A DNA stretch of 64,000 nucleotides from Coriobacteriaceae bacterium (GTDB taxonomy: Bacteria > Actinomycetota > Coriobacteriia > Coriobacteriales > Coriobacteriaceae), in assembly GCA_902835305.1 (NCBI GenBank), contig CADFMD010000009.1:1-64000 (forward strand), read 5' to 3'. The notes beneath the pieces were generated by a model. It worked only from the letters and a program-made list of their open reading frames with translations, ran no database searches and was not told the origin of the DNA. The translations under genes were made by a program, and so were the position numbers. Position 1 is the stretch's first letter; every line of letters begins with the position of its first letter. Below are positions 20,295 to 29,176 of the stretch, piece after piece.

Positions 20295-22067
20295 TCAGTC
20301 GAGCTCGTGCGCACGCGCACCTTCGAACTGCATTCGATAGTAACGGGCATAAGTGCCGCCACGGGCGAGAAGCACCTCGTGCGTGCCACGCTCCACAACG
20401 CGACCATGCTCAACGGTCGCAATCTCATCGGCATGCTTAATGGTCGAAAGACGGTGGGCGATGATAATCGTGGTGCGGCCGCGTGCCAGCTCTTCGAGCG
20501 ACTCCTGCACCGCCTCCTCGCTCTCGTTATCCAAAGCACTCGTCGCCTCGTCCAAAATCAGGATCTTGGGGTTCTTGAGAAACACTCGCGCGATGGCAAC
20601 ACGCTGCTTCTGTCCGCCCGAAAGACGGCTGCCGCGCTCGCCCACGACCGTGTCATAGCCCTGTGGAAGCGACTCGATAAAGGCATCGATGTTGGCGCGA
20701 CGGGCGGCCTCGGCGATCTCTTCTGCCGTAGCGCCCGGCTTGCCGTAGGCGATGTTCTCGCCGATTGTTCCGTCAAACAGATAGACATCCTGCTGCACCA
20801 GGCCGATGGCGCGACGCAGGCTCTGCTGCGTCACATCGCGCACGTCCTGGCCGTCGATGCTAATGGATCCGGCAGCCACGTCATAAAAGCGCGGCAGCAG
20901 CGAACAGGTCGTGGACTTGCCGCCGCCCGAAGGGCCAACCAAAGCGATGGTCTGTCCGGGCTTGATGGACAGATTCATATGGTCGATAACGGGACGCTCT
21001 TCGGCATCGCCCTCGCCCAGCTCAACGTCCTCGTAGTTAAAGCACACGTCGTGATACTCCACGGCGCCGGCAGTCACCTGCAGATCCGTAGCGCCCGGCT
21101 TGTCCTGGATATCCGGCGCGGTCGAGAGCACCTCGTCCATGCGCTTAAAGCCGGCGATGGCCTTCTGATACGTTTCGGCCGAATTGACGAGTGTCTCGAG
21201 CGGCGTGCAGAACAGCGAAATATAGAGTGCAAAGGTCGCCATATCGACCGCCTGCAGCTGTCCCTGGGCGACCAGCCAGCCGCCCAGCAGCACCACGATC
21301 ACATAGAGCACACCCGAGAGCAGGCCATACGTCGCGGTATAGACGCCCATGGCGTGATACATGTTCTCCTTGGACGAAAGATAGCGATTGTTGGAGGCGC
21401 GGAACTTGAAGCGTTCGGTCTCCTCATTGGCAAAACTCTTGACCACGCGCATGCCCGCCAGCGAATCCTGCAGCTGCGCATTGATGCCGCTGATCTTTTT
21501 GCGGTTGTCGCTAAAGACCTCGCGCATGCGCATGTTCTGCCAAAACATGATGACCGCAAACGCTGCTGTCACCACAGCCATGGCAAGCGCCAGCACCGGG
21601 GCGATGGTAAAGAGGATCACAAACGAGCCGATAATCTCGATGCCGCAGATGATGATCCACTCGGGCACGTGATGCGCCGCCTCGCAGATATCGAACAGGT
21701 CGTTGACCACGCGGCTCATCATGTCGCCCGAGCTGTTACGGTCGAAGTACGCAAAGCTAAAGCGCTCGTACTGGTCAAACAGGTCCTCGCGCATCTTGGA
21801 CTCCATGCGCGCGCCCATCACGTGGCCCCAGTAGCTCACAAAGTAGCGGCAGGCGCAACGGATGATATACATCAGCACCAAACCCACCGCGATCATACCG
21901 AGCGCCTGCATAATGGCAGCCTGACCCTGTGTAAACAACCCGCCGGTCAGATTGCGCAGAATAATAGGAAACGCAAGGTCAATGGCAGCAAGCACCAGAG
22001 CGCAAACAGTATCGGCAACAAAAAGCCCCATCTGGGGCTCGTAATACGAGAGAAACCTTTTCAGCAT
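20295..22067 (-). CDS. ABC exporter, fused permease-ATPase
   Basis: A 590-residue half-transporter that should dimerise to export lipid, drug or peptide. The N-terminal six-helix domain (about 10-310) contains the type IV exporter landmark YFDRNSSGDMMSRVVNDL; the C-terminal ATPase has Walker A GPSGGGKST, Q-loop VQQDVYLFDGTIGENI, signature LSGGQKQR, Walker B ILILDEATSALD and H-loop IIAHRLST. The start is uncertain. The ATG at 22067 follows AAGGTG and gives the usual N terminus MLKRF; an in-frame ATG at 22166 has a stronger AGGAGGG site and would add 33 basic residues. The extra stretch is crossed by two inverted repeats (22077-22098 and 22115-22212), which suggests a regulatory leader. Confidence 0.9.
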   Translation of the reverse strand: MLKRFLSYYEPQMGLFVADTVCALVLAAIDLAFPIILRNLTGGLFTQGQAAIMQALGMIAVGLVLMYIIRCACRYFVSYWGHVMGARMESKMREDLFDQYERFSFAYFDRNSSGDMMSRVVNDLFDICEAAHHVPEWIIICGIEIIGSFVILFTIAPVLALAMAVVTAAFAVIMFWQNMRMREVFSDNRKKISGINAQLQDSLAGMRVVKSFANEETERFKFRASNNRYLSSKENMYHAMGVYTATYGLLSGVLYVIVVLLGGWLVAQGQLQAVDMATFALYISLFCTPLETLVNSAETYQKAIAGFKRMDEVLSTAPDIQDKPGATDLQVTAGAVEYHDVCFNYEDVELGEGDAEERPVIDHMNLSIKPGQTIALVGPSGGGKSTTCSLLPRFYDVAAGSISIDGQDVRDVTQQSLRRAIGLVQQDVYLFDGTIGENIAYGKPGATAEEIAEAARRANIDAFIESLPQGYDTVVGERGSRLSGGQKQRVAIARVFLKNPKILILDEATSALDNESEEAVQESLEELARGRTTIIIAHRLSTIKHADEIATVEHGRVVERGTHEVLLARGGTYARYYRMQFEGARAHELD

Positions 22068-22076
22068 AATCACCTT

Positions 22077-22098
22077 ACGCGGTTTTACCAAACCGCGT
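22077..22098 (-). promoter_or_regulatory. Hairpin just upstream of the ABC exporter start
   Basis: Perfect 9-bp stem ACGCGGTTT with a four-base loop, ending nine bases before the ATG at 22067 and beside its ribosome site. Confidence 0.5.
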
Positions 22099-22114
22099 TT
22101 CGTCTCGACGCTGC

Positions 22115-22212
22115 AAGTGCTCCATTTGGACAATCTGGCCTTCAATCGTCGGTCGCGTATATCCATACGCTTCCCTCCTCTTTTAGGCCACCTTGTCTCA
22201 AATGGAGCACTT
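22115..22212. repeat. 98-bp imperfect inverted repeat in the ABC exporter leader
   Basis: Arms of about 26 bases (AAGTGCTCCATTTG... on both strands, with one gap and a few mismatches) enclose 45 bases that contain a strong ribosome site and the ATG at 22166. It may fold in the leader RNA or be an interspersed palindrome. Confidence 0.6.
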
Positions 22213-22251
22213 TCGCTGACTTACACAAACCTGCGGGATCATCCCCGCTCG

Positions 22252-22947
22252 TTAAAGCTCCGCGCCCCCAAGGCGATGCGCGATGCTATCGCAGGCCAAG
22301 GCGCCCACGACGGTCTTGGCGTCTTCGATCTTGCCGTCGAGTACGGCGTCGATCAACTCGTGCAGCGGCACCAGGTCCACGTTGACAAACTCGTCATCAT
22401 CGGGGTTGGGCGCATCAAACTCGAGCTTGGTGGCCAAGTAGATGTGAATGATCTCGTCGCAAAAACCACAGGACGTGACAATCGACGTCAAAAAGCGAAT
22501 GCGACCAGCCCTAAAGCCCGTCTCCTCATGCAGCTCGCGTTTGGCGCAATCGAGCGGGTCCTCGCCTGGATCGAGCTTGCCGGCGGGAATCTCGACCGTC
22601 ACACGGTCGATGGCGGTGCGGTACTGACGCACCAGCACAATCTTGCCGCTCTCGGTCAGCGCCACAACGGCCGCCGCACCCGGATGGCGAACGATATCGC
22701 GGGCGCTGCGGCGACCGTTAGGCAGCTCAACCTCAAGACGGTGGACGTCGAGGATCTTGCCCTTCCAGGCGCACTCCTCCGAAAGAATCTTCTCGTGCAG
22801 CTCGGCATCGTGCGGGTCATCGTCGCCCAGCACCAGCGCCGGCTCGTCAGCGACCTCGCCACCAGGTTCGCCCTCGGCGTGCCCATACACGCGGCTGTCC
22901 TCCTCGACGATCTGCGCATCCACGAGCTCTTCGTTCTTTTCGTCCAT
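22252..22947 (-). CDS. Nudix hydrolase, ADP-ribose pyrophosphatase type
   Basis: Cytoplasmic hydrolase of nucleoside diphosphate derivatives. The Nudix box is complete in GKLDPGEDPLDCAKRELHEETGF, with the REL..EE core that binds the metal. Preceding VEIPAGK and following TSCGFCDEIIHIYLA fit the ADP-sugar/ADP-ribose branch. The 231-residue product carries an unusual acidic N-terminal extension of about 55 residues before the core, longer than the typical 180-210 residue enzyme. ATG at 22947 lies nine bases after AGAGGA; an ATG at 22956 is too close. It starts 21 bp after the purD stop and is likely in the same transcript. Confidence 0.9.
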   Translation of the reverse strand: MDEKNEELVDAQIVEEDSRVYGHAEGEPGGEVADEPALVLGDDDPHDAELHEKILSEECAWKGKILDVHRLEVELPNGRRSARDIVRHPGAAAVVALTESGKIVLVRQYRTAIDRVTVEIPAGKLDPGEDPLDCAKRELHEETGFRAGRIRFLTSIVTSCGFCDEIIHIYLATKLEFDAPNPDDDEFVNVDLVPLHELIDAVLDGKIEDAKTVVGALACDSIAHRLGGAEL

Positions 22948-22968
22948 CCGTCTCATTCCTCTCGGACT

Positions 22969-24273
22969 TTAGGCATCCCAGGCGTCGCGGCCGCGCAGCG
23001 CGCGCAGGCCGATGTCGTGACGCAGGGTCTTACCCTCAAAATCAATCTTCTCGCAGGCCTCGTAGGCAAGGTTGCGAGCGTTCTCGAACGTGTCGCCCAG
23101 AGCGGTCACGGCAAGCACGCGACCACCATTGGTCAAGAGCTGGCCGTTCACCACAGCAGTGCCCGCGTGGTACACGGTCACGTTCTCCATGGCCTCGGCA
23201 TCGGTGATACCGGTGATGACCTTGCCCTTCTCGTAGCTGCCGGGATAGCCCGCACTCGTCAGGACAACGGCCACGGCCCACTCGTCGCGCCAGTCGAGCT
23301 CAATCTGATCGAGCTCACAGTTGGCGCAGGCCAGCATGACCTCAACCAGGTCGTTCTTAAGGCGTGGCAGCACGACCTGCGTCTCGGGGTCGCCAAAGCG
23401 GGCATTGAACTCCAGCACCTTGGGGCCGGCGGGCGTGAGCATAAAGCCGCCGTACAGGCAGCCGCGGTAGTCGATGCCCTCGGCAGCAAGCTCGGCAACG
23501 GTCCGCTCCATGACCTTCACCATGGTGGCGTGCTCCTCGTCGGTCACGATGGGCACCGGGCTGTAGACACCCATGCCGCCGGTGTTGGGGCCCTTGTCGC
23601 CCTCGAGCGCGCGCTTGTGGTCCTGCGAGGTGGCCATGGGGCGCACGGTCTTGCCGTCGGTAAAGGCCAAAAGCGAGCACTCGGGGCCGGTCAGCATCTC
23701 CTCGATAACCACGGTGTTGCCGGCATCGCCAAAGGTGCCGCCAAAGCACTCGCGCACGGCCTCCTCGGCCTGCTCAAGTTCGGTCGCCACGATAACGCCC
23801 TTGCCCGCGGCAAGGCCGTCGGCCTTGACGACCAGCGGAGCGCCCTGCTCACGCACATAAGCAAGAGCCGAAGCCTCGTCGGTAAACGAGCCGTAGGCTG
23901 CCGTCGGAATGCCCGCGCGCTCCATGAGCTGCTTGGAGAACAGCTTAGAGCCCTCCATCTGGGCGCCCTCGGCACCCGGGCCAAAGCAGGGAATACCCAC
24001 CGCGCGCACGGCGTCGGCCACGCCCGCCACGAGCGGAGCCTCGGGGCCAATTACCACGAGTCCGCATCCGTGGCTCTGCGCAAACGCCGCCACGGCCGCA
24101 GGATCGCAGTCGTCGAGAACAACGTTCTCGCCGCAGCTCGCGGTGCCGCCGTTGCCCGGCGCGATGTAGAGCTTGCCGGCGCGCGGTGATGCTGCGAGCT
24201 TAGCTGCCAAAGCATGCTCACGGCCGCCGCTGCCCAACAACAGGATGTCGATGGTTTGAGTGTCCGCCTTCAA
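22969..24273 (-). CDS. purD: Phosphoribosylamine-glycine ligase
   Basis: Joins glycine to phosphoribosylamine with ATP in purine synthesis. The 434-residue protein has the N-terminal ILLLGSGGREHALA nucleotide fold, an ATP-grasp core with KADGLAAGKGVIVA and GPNTGGMGVYSP, and the metal-binding LEFNARFGDPETQ motif. The start is a TTG at 24273, five bases after AGGAGG; the frame upstream to 24441 has no ribosome site and is not conserved-looking. It lies 118 bp downstream of purA, behind a hairpin, and just before the Nudix gene. Confidence 0.97.
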   Translation of the reverse strand: MKADTQTIDILLLGSGGREHALAAKLAASPRAGKLYIAPGNGGTASCGENVVLDDCDPAAVAAFAQSHGCGLVVIGPEAPLVAGVADAVRAVGIPCFGPGAEGAQMEGSKLFSKQLMERAGIPTAAYGSFTDEASALAYVREQGAPLVVKADGLAAGKGVIVATELEQAEEAVRECFGGTFGDAGNTVVIEEMLTGPECSLLAFTDGKTVRPMATSQDHKRALEGDKGPNTGGMGVYSPVPIVTDEEHATMVKVMERTVAELAAEGIDYRGCLYGGFMLTPAGPKVLEFNARFGDPETQVVLPRLKNDLVEVMLACANCELDQIELDWRDEWAVAVVLTSAGYPGSYEKGKVITGITDAEAMENVTVYHAGTAVVNGQLLTNGGRVLAVTALGDTFENARNLAYEACEKIDFEGKTLRHDIGLRALRGRDAWDA

Positions 24274-24327
24274 GGGTGCCTCCTCTATGGATGAATGGCC
24301 CGCTCCGCGCGAGCCCTTTGCAAGCAA

Positions 24328-24369
24328 ATATACCCCTCGGCCGCCCGCTTGGGCTGCAAAGGGGTATAT
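24328..24369 (-). terminator. Hairpin between purA and purD
   Basis: Arms ATATACCCCT and AGGGGTATAT enclose a smaller GCCC/GGGC stem, 22 bp after the purA stop. The following T run is weak (TATATTTGCTT), so termination may be partial. Confidence 0.55.
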
Positions 24370-24391
24370 CGCAATAACCAAATAGTCCCGA

Positions 24392-25678
24392 TTACTTCCA
24401 GAATCGGTTGATAATCTGCTCGCGACCGGCGCCGACGCCAATGAACGTCACGCGGGTGTGTGCCAGATCCTCGATAAACGCCACGTAGTCCTGAGCCTCC
24501 TGCGGCAGCTCATCAAAGCTGCGGCAACCGGTGATGTCGCACTTCCAGCCGGGGAGCTCCTCGTAGATGGGCTTGGCATGCTCAAAGCGCACCTGATGCT
24601 CGGGCACGCTGGTGTAGCGCTCGCCATCGACGTCGTAGGCCACGCACACCTTGATGGTGTCGAAGGCCGAAAGCACGTCGAGCTTAGTCAGGGCGATATC
24701 GGTGAGGCCGTTGACGCGTGAGGCGTAGTTGGCGATGGGGCCGTCGAACCAGCCGCAGCGACGACGGCGACCGGTGGTCACACCGTACTCATAGCCCTCC
24801 TCGGTCAGCGTGTGACCGGCCTCGGACTCATAGGAAAGCTCGGTGGGCATGGGGCCCGAACCGACGCGGGTGATATAGGCCTTCATGACGCCCAGCACGC
24901 GGTCGACGTTCTTCATGCCCACGCCGGAGCCGGTGATGGCGCCGCCGGCGGTGCAGTTGGAAGACGTCACGTACGGATAGGTGCCGTGGTCGATGTCGAG
25001 CAACGTCGCCTGGGCGCCCTCAAACAGCAGGTCCTTGCCCTCATCGATCATGTTGTTGAGCAGCAGGCTCGTCTCGGTGATGTAGGGACGCAGGCGCTCG
25101 GCCATGGGCAGGTACTCGTCGCAAATCTGGTCCACGGTGTAGGTGGGCAGGTTGTAGATGAGCTCAAGCTCGGGGTTCACGCGGGCGAGAGCGGTCTCCA
25201 GCTTGTCGCGGAACAGCGCCTCGTCCAGCATATCCTGCATGCGCAGGCCAATGCGGGCCATCTTGTCCTGATAGCACGGACCGATACCGCGCTTGGTGGT
25301 ACCGATGTTCTTCTTGCCGAGCTTCTGCTCAAAGGCGCCATCCAGGTCGATGTGGTACGGCATGATGACATGCGCGTTGCCGCTAATCTTGAGGTTCTTG
25401 GTGGTGATGCCGTCGGCCTCGAACATGTCGATCTCCTCAAGGACAACCTTGGGGTTGACGACGCAGCCGTTACCGATCACCGACACATGGTCGGAATACA
25501 TGATGCCGGAGGGCACCTGGTGCAGGCCGTACTTCTTGCCGTTGACGACGATGGTGTGGCCGGCGTTGTTGCCGCCCGAGTAGCGCACGACGGCATCGAA
25601 GTCGCCGGCGACCAGGTCGCAGATCTTACCCTTGCCCTCATCGCCCCACTGGGCACCGACCAAAACGGTTGACGGCAT
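24392..25678 (-). CDS. purA: Adenylosuccinate synthetase
   Basis: Condenses IMP and aspartate using GTP, the first step to AMP. The 428-residue product has normal length and the hallmark motifs: GAQWGDEGKGK at the N terminus, GGNNAGHT, the IMP-binding TTKRGIGPCYQDK region, FEGAQATLLDIDHGTYPYVTSSN and the C-terminal TTGRRRRCGWFD loop. ATG at 25678 follows AAGGAGTAAAC. It lies downstream of dnaB on the same strand with a 93-bp gap. Confidence 0.98.
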   Translation of the reverse strand: MPSTVLVGAQWGDEGKGKICDLVAGDFDAVVRYSGGNNAGHTIVVNGKKYGLHQVPSGIMYSDHVSVIGNGCVVNPKVVLEEIDMFEADGITTKNLKISGNAHVIMPYHIDLDGAFEQKLGKKNIGTTKRGIGPCYQDKMARIGLRMQDMLDEALFRDKLETALARVNPELELIYNLPTYTVDQICDEYLPMAERLRPYITETSLLLNNMIDEGKDLLFEGAQATLLDIDHGTYPYVTSSNCTAGGAITGSGVGMKNVDRVLGVMKAYITRVGSGPMPTELSYESEAGHTLTEEGYEYGVTTGRRRRCGWFDGPIANYASRVNGLTDIALTKLDVLSAFDTIKVCVAYDVDGERYTSVPEHQVRFEHAKPIYEELPGWKCDITGCRSFDELPQEAQDYVAFIEDLAHTRVTFIGVGAGREQIINRFWK

Positions 25679-25771
25679 GTTTACTCCTTACATTCATGGA
25701 CTGTCTACGCGCCACGCCGGCACGCAGAAGCACAAAACATTCCCAGTATACCCGTGCAACGGGCGCCTGTC

Positions 25772-27163
25772 CTACTCCTCGGCATGTGCCCCATCAAGCT
25801 CATAGAACTTGGTGGATGCCGGCAGGAACATCAGGTCGACGTCGCCGATCGGGCCCGAACGGTTCTTGGCCACGACGATACGCGTAACGCCCTCGTCGGG
25901 TCGATCGTCGCGCGAGGCTTCGGCCTCGTCGGCGGAGCGGTCCAAGAACATAACGATATCGGCGTCCTGCTCGATGGAGCCCGATTCACGAAGGTCGGAA
26001 AGCTGCGGGCGCTTGCCGGTACGGGATTCGACCTGACGCGAGAGCTGCGACAGCGCGATGAGCGGGATCTTGAGTTCCTTGGCCATGATCTTCAGACCGC
26101 GCGACATCTCGGAGACCTCGACGGTACGGCTCTCGGAGCGGCGTCCCGGCGGAGGACTCACCAGCTGCAGGTAGTCCAGGATGATGATGGCCTTCTCCTT
26201 GTTGTGGAGCATGCGGCGGCTCTTGGCGCGAATCTCGGTCACTGTGGTGCCGGGCGTATCGTCAATCAGAATATCGAGCTTGGACAAGGTCTGCGTGGCC
26301 TCGTTGATATTGGCCCACTGCTCGGGGCTAATGCGGCCCATGCGGAAGTCACTGATCGAAATCATGGCGTAGGCGCAAATCAGACGCTGGGCAATTTCCT
26401 TGCCCGACATCTCCAGCGAGAAGAAGCCGACGGTATAACCGGCCGCGGCAGCGTTGAGCGCCAGATTCAGGGCGAACGACGTCTTACCCACAGCAGGGCG
26501 GGCGCCGATGATGATGAGCTGGCCCTCGCGAAAACCCATGAGCATGCGGTCGAGCGACGGGAAGCCCGTGGGCACGCCCGCAGCCTGGCCGCCTGCCTGG
26601 CACACTTCCTCGGCCTCGTTATAGGCCTCGACCATAAACTCGGTCAGCGTCTTGTAGCTCGACTTGACCTCGCGCGCCGTGACCTTGAGCAACTTGCTCT
26701 CGGCCAGCTCCACGACCTCTTTGGTATCGGTGGGAGCGTTATAGGCCAGCGCGTTGATCTCGTTGGTGGCGCCGATCAGCTCACGCAGCATCGAATCGCG
26801 GCGAACGATAGCGGCATGGTGCTGCCAGTTGACGAGCGACAGGGTCTGACCCATCAACTCCAAAATGTAGGCCTCGCCGCCCACGGCATCAAGCTTGTTG
26901 ATGCTTCGCAGGTAATCGATCAGCGAGATGGAGTCGATGGGAATGCGGCTGTTGTACATATCGACCATCGCGGTATAGATGGTCTTATGAATGGGCCGGT
27001 AGAAGTCATCGGGCTGCAGCTCGACCTGGGCCTCTTCGACCACCTCGGGCGATAGCAGCATAGCAGCCAGTACATTGGCCTCTGCATCTTGGTTTTGGGG
27101 AAGACCCAACTTGGAGCCGCGGTCCTCAACCGTCAGCCCGGTCTCCCTATCGTCATATGCCAT
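25772..27163 (-). CDS. dnaB: Replicative DNA helicase
   Basis: Hexameric 5'-3' helicase that unwinds DNA at the fork. The 463-residue protein has the N-terminal DnaB domain (PQNQDAEANVLAAMLL onward) and a RecA-like ATPase with Walker A GARPAVGKTSFALN, FSLEMSGKEIAQR, Walker B IIILDYLQL and SQLSRQVESR. No intein or large insert interrupts it. ATG at 27163 is six bases after GAGG; a further in-frame ATG upstream lacks a site. It follows the rpsF-ssb-rpsR-rplI operon after a terminator. Confidence 0.97.
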   Translation of the reverse strand: MAYDDRETGLTVEDRGSKLGLPQNQDAEANVLAAMLLSPEVVEEAQVELQPDDFYRPIHKTIYTAMVDMYNSRIPIDSISLIDYLRSINKLDAVGGEAYILELMGQTLSLVNWQHHAAIVRRDSMLRELIGATNEINALAYNAPTDTKEVVELAESKLLKVTAREVKSSYKTLTEFMVEAYNEAEEVCQAGGQAAGVPTGFPSLDRMLMGFREGQLIIIGARPAVGKTSFALNLALNAAAAGYTVGFFSLEMSGKEIAQRLICAYAMISISDFRMGRISPEQWANINEATQTLSKLDILIDDTPGTTVTEIRAKSRRMLHNKEKAIIILDYLQLVSPPPGRRSESRTVEVSEMSRGLKIMAKELKIPLIALSQLSRQVESRTGKRPQLSDLRESGSIEQDADIVMFLDRSADEAEASRDDRPDEGVTRIVVAKNRSGPIGDVDLMFLPASTKFYELDGAHAEE

Positions 27164-27325
27164 GAGCATCCTCATTCATATCGCTTGCGAGCATCCATAG
27201 TATCAGCCACGGTCCCAAAACGCGCCGCGCGCCGCCAATCATCACCGAACCAAACGGATGAACGGTCCTGTATATAGGACTTCGACGCAACGTTCACCAT
27301 GAAACTCACTCAGCGCAAAAAACAA

Positions 27326-27355
27326 AAGGGCGCCCTGGTTTCCCAGAGCGCCCTT
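27326..27355 (-). terminator. Terminator of the rpsF-ssb-rpsR-rplI operon
   Basis: 13-bp stem with one mismatch (AAGGGCGC base), four-base loop, followed on the minus strand by TTTTGTTTTTT, 32 bp after the rplI stop. Confidence 0.88.
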
Positions 27356-27387
27356 CTTAGAACAAGATTGTTGCGTTGCAGCAAATG

Positions 27388-27927
27388 CTACTCGGCAGCA
27401 GCCTCAGTCTCGACCTCGGCGGTCTCGGCCTCGGCGACCTCAGCGGCCTCCTCGACCTCAGCCTCGGCAGCGAGCTCCTCGGCGGTAACGCCGACGAGAA
27501 CGACAACCTCGGCCTTGATCTCGCGGTACAGCGAGATGGCAACGGTGTGGGCACCGGCAACCTTGATGGGCTTACCGAGCTCGACGCGCTTGCGGTCGAT
27601 GTCCATACCGAGCTGAGCCTTGATGGCGTCAGCGATCATAGCGGCGGTAACGGAGCCAAAGAGGATGCCCTCGTCGCCGACCTTGACGTCAACGGTGACC
27701 GTCTTGCCCTCGAAGGCAGCCTTGGTCTCGTTGGCGGTAGCCAGACGGACGGCCTCGCGCTTGGCGATGTTGTTGCGACGCTCGTCAAGCTGCTTGAGGT
27801 TGCCCTTGGTGGCGGCAACAGCGAGCTTCTTGGGGAACAGGAAGTTCTCAGCGTAACCCTGAGCGACCTCTACGACGTCACCCTCGCCGCCCTTGCCCTT
27901 GATCTCATCGAGAAGAATAACCTTCAT
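27388..27927 (-). CDS. rplI: Ribosomal protein bL9
   Basis: Large-subunit protein that binds 23S rRNA near the L1 stalk. The 179-residue product starts MKVILLDEIKGKGGEGDVVEV with the GYAENFLFPKKLA motif of bL9, a long connecting helix, and the C-terminal RNA-binding domain ending at VVVLVG. It then carries an extra tail of about 30 residues made almost wholly of Ala and Glu, absent from the typical 150-residue bL9; the tail's role is unknown. ATG at 27927 follows AAGGGAGACGC. Downstream of rpsR by 15 bp. Confidence 0.97.
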   Translation of the reverse strand: MKVILLDEIKGKGGEGDVVEVAQGYAENFLFPKKLAVAATKGNLKQLDERRNNIAKREAVRLATANETKAAFEGKTVTVDVKVGDEGILFGSVTAAMIADAIKAQLGMDIDRKRVELGKPIKVAGAHTVAISLYREIKAEVVVLVGVTAEELAAEAEVEEAAEVAEAETAEVETEAAAE

Positions 27928-27942
27928 GATGCGTCTCCCTTC

Positions 27943-28209
27943 TTAGCCGCGGTCGCGGTTGCCACGAGAGGAAACCACGGGGACGGTGTACGGCAGGAGT
28001 GCCATCTCGCGGGCGCGCTTGATGGCATTGGCGATGTCATGCTGATGCTGCGTGCAAGCGCCAGTGACGCGACGGGGCTTGATCTTGCCACGGTCGGTCA
28101 TGTACTTACGGAGAAGCTGAGTGTCCTTATAGTCGATGAACTCAGTGTTCTCCTTGCAGAACTGGCAGTACTTACGACGCGGCTGACGTGCAGAAAAATC
28201 ATTAGCCAT
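27943..28209 (-). CDS. rpsR: Ribosomal protein bS18
   Basis: Small-subunit protein that pairs with bS6 on the 16S rRNA platform. The 88-residue product has CQFCKENTEFIDYKD, RKYMTDRGKIKPRRVTG and TQHQHDIANAIKRAR, all diagnostic. Cysteines in CQFC and in the GACTQHQ turn suggest the zinc-binding form. The ATG at 28209 follows AAAGGT; upstream frame to 28260 is not supported. It sits between ssb and rplI in the classic operon. Confidence 0.97.
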   Translation of the reverse strand: MANDFSARQPRRKYCQFCKENTEFIDYKDTQLLRKYMTDRGKIKPRRVTGACTQHQHDIANAIKRAREMALLPYTVPVVSSRGNRDRG

Positions 28210-28281
28210 GTCAAAATACCTTTCATTTGGCAACTTCGGCGAACCGAAGCCGCCTCTCACTCAAAAATAGGTGAACAACCC

Positions 28282-28734
28282 TTAGAACGGGATGTCCTCA
28301 TCGTAGACGTCGACCGCGGGCGGCGTAGCCACCGGTGCGGCAGGACGTGCTGCGGGCGCGGGAGCTGCGGGGGCGTAACCGCCCTGGTCGTAGCCACCCT
28401 GGCCACCACGGGAGCTCATAAACTCGATCTCATCGACGATGACCTCAAGCTTGCTCCGGCGCTGGCCGTCGCGCTCCCAAGAGCTGTAGCGCAGCTTGCC
28501 CTCGATCGCGACCTTGTTTCCCTTTGCCAGGAAACGGCTCACGGCCTCGGCGCGGGTGCCGAACATGGTGCAGTCGACAAAGTTGGGATAGTCCTCCCAC
28601 TCGCCAGTCTGCGCGTTGCGGCGACGATCGTTCACGGCGACGCCAAAGGACAGAACCTGGGTTCCGCCGGCGGTGGCGCGCAGCTCGGGATCGCGGGTGA
28701 GGTTACCGGTGATGTTCACTCGATTGATGCTCAT
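28282..28734 (-). CDS. ssb: Single-stranded DNA-binding protein
   Basis: Tetrameric SSB protecting single-stranded DNA at the fork. The 150-residue protein has an OB fold from MSINRVNITGNLTRDPELR to IEFMSSR, a Gly/Pro/Ala-rich linker, and the acidic tip YDEDIPF that recruits partner proteins. ATG at 28734 follows GGAAG. It lies between rpsF and rpsR, the standard bacterial arrangement, 48 bp after rpsF. Confidence 0.97.
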   Translation of the reverse strand: MSINRVNITGNLTRDPELRATAGGTQVLSFGVAVNDRRRNAQTGEWEDYPNFVDCTMFGTRAEAVSRFLAKGNKVAIEGKLRYSSWERDGQRRSKLEVIVDEIEFMSSRGGQGGYDQGGYAPAAPAPAARPAAPVATPPAVDVYDEDIPF

Positions 28735-28782
28735 AACTCACTACTTCCTCTTGGGGCACAAGCCCAGTCCAAAACGACAGTC

Positions 28783-29076
28783 TTACTCCTGGTCGTCGCG
28801 ACGGACGATCATGTGGCGGACCACAGCGTCGGTGATGCGCAGGACGCGATCAAGCTCGGCGATCTGGGTAGGATCTGCGTGGAAGTTGATGAGGGTGTAG
28901 TCACCATCGGTGAGGTCGTTGATCTCGTAGGCGAGCTTGCGCTTGCCCCACTCGTCAACGGAGTCGACCTTGCCAGCGCCCTCAGCGATCGTGGTATCGA
29001 TACGCTTCATAACAGCGAGACGAGTCTCGGGGTCGAGCGACGGGTCAACAAAGAACAGCAGTTCATAAGCCTTCAT
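28783..29076 (-). CDS. rpsF: Ribosomal protein bS6
   Basis: Small-subunit protein that binds 16S rRNA with bS18. The 97-residue product has the family pattern MKAYELLFFVDPSLDPE, WGKRKLAYEINDLTDGDY and the closing RITDAVVRHMIVR. ATG at 29076 follows AGGAGGTGACAAT; three codons upstream in frame are not needed. First gene of the operon; its leader of about 65 bases contains an 8-bp hairpin that could serve bS6:bS18 feedback. Confidence 0.97.
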   Translation of the reverse strand: MKAYELLFFVDPSLDPETRLAVMKRIDTTIAEGAGKVDSVDEWGKRKLAYEINDLTDGDYTLINFHADPTQIAELDRVLRITDAVVRHMIVRRDDQE

Positions 29077-29102
29077 ATTGTCACCTCCTCTGGGCAAATG
29101 TG

Positions 29103-29131
29103 GCTTCAGGTCGTGAAGGTGCGCCTGAAGC
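29103..29131 (-). promoter_or_regulatory. Hairpin in the rpsF leader RNA
   Basis: Perfect 8-bp stem GCTTCAGG with a 13-base loop, between the predicted transcription start and the rpsF ribosome site. A bS6:bS18 autoregulatory element is known at this position in many bacteria; match to its consensus was not established. Confidence 0.4.
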
Positions 29132-29147
29132 AGGAAAAGACTTGGTA

Positions 29148-29176
29148 ATAATATCTTTCAACCTCCTAGGCTGCAA
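29148..29176 (-). promoter_or_regulatory. Promoter of the rpsF operon
   Basis: On the minus strand TTGCAG and TATTAT are separated by 17 bp, a good housekeeping promoter, about 70 bp upstream of the rpsF start. Confidence 0.65.
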
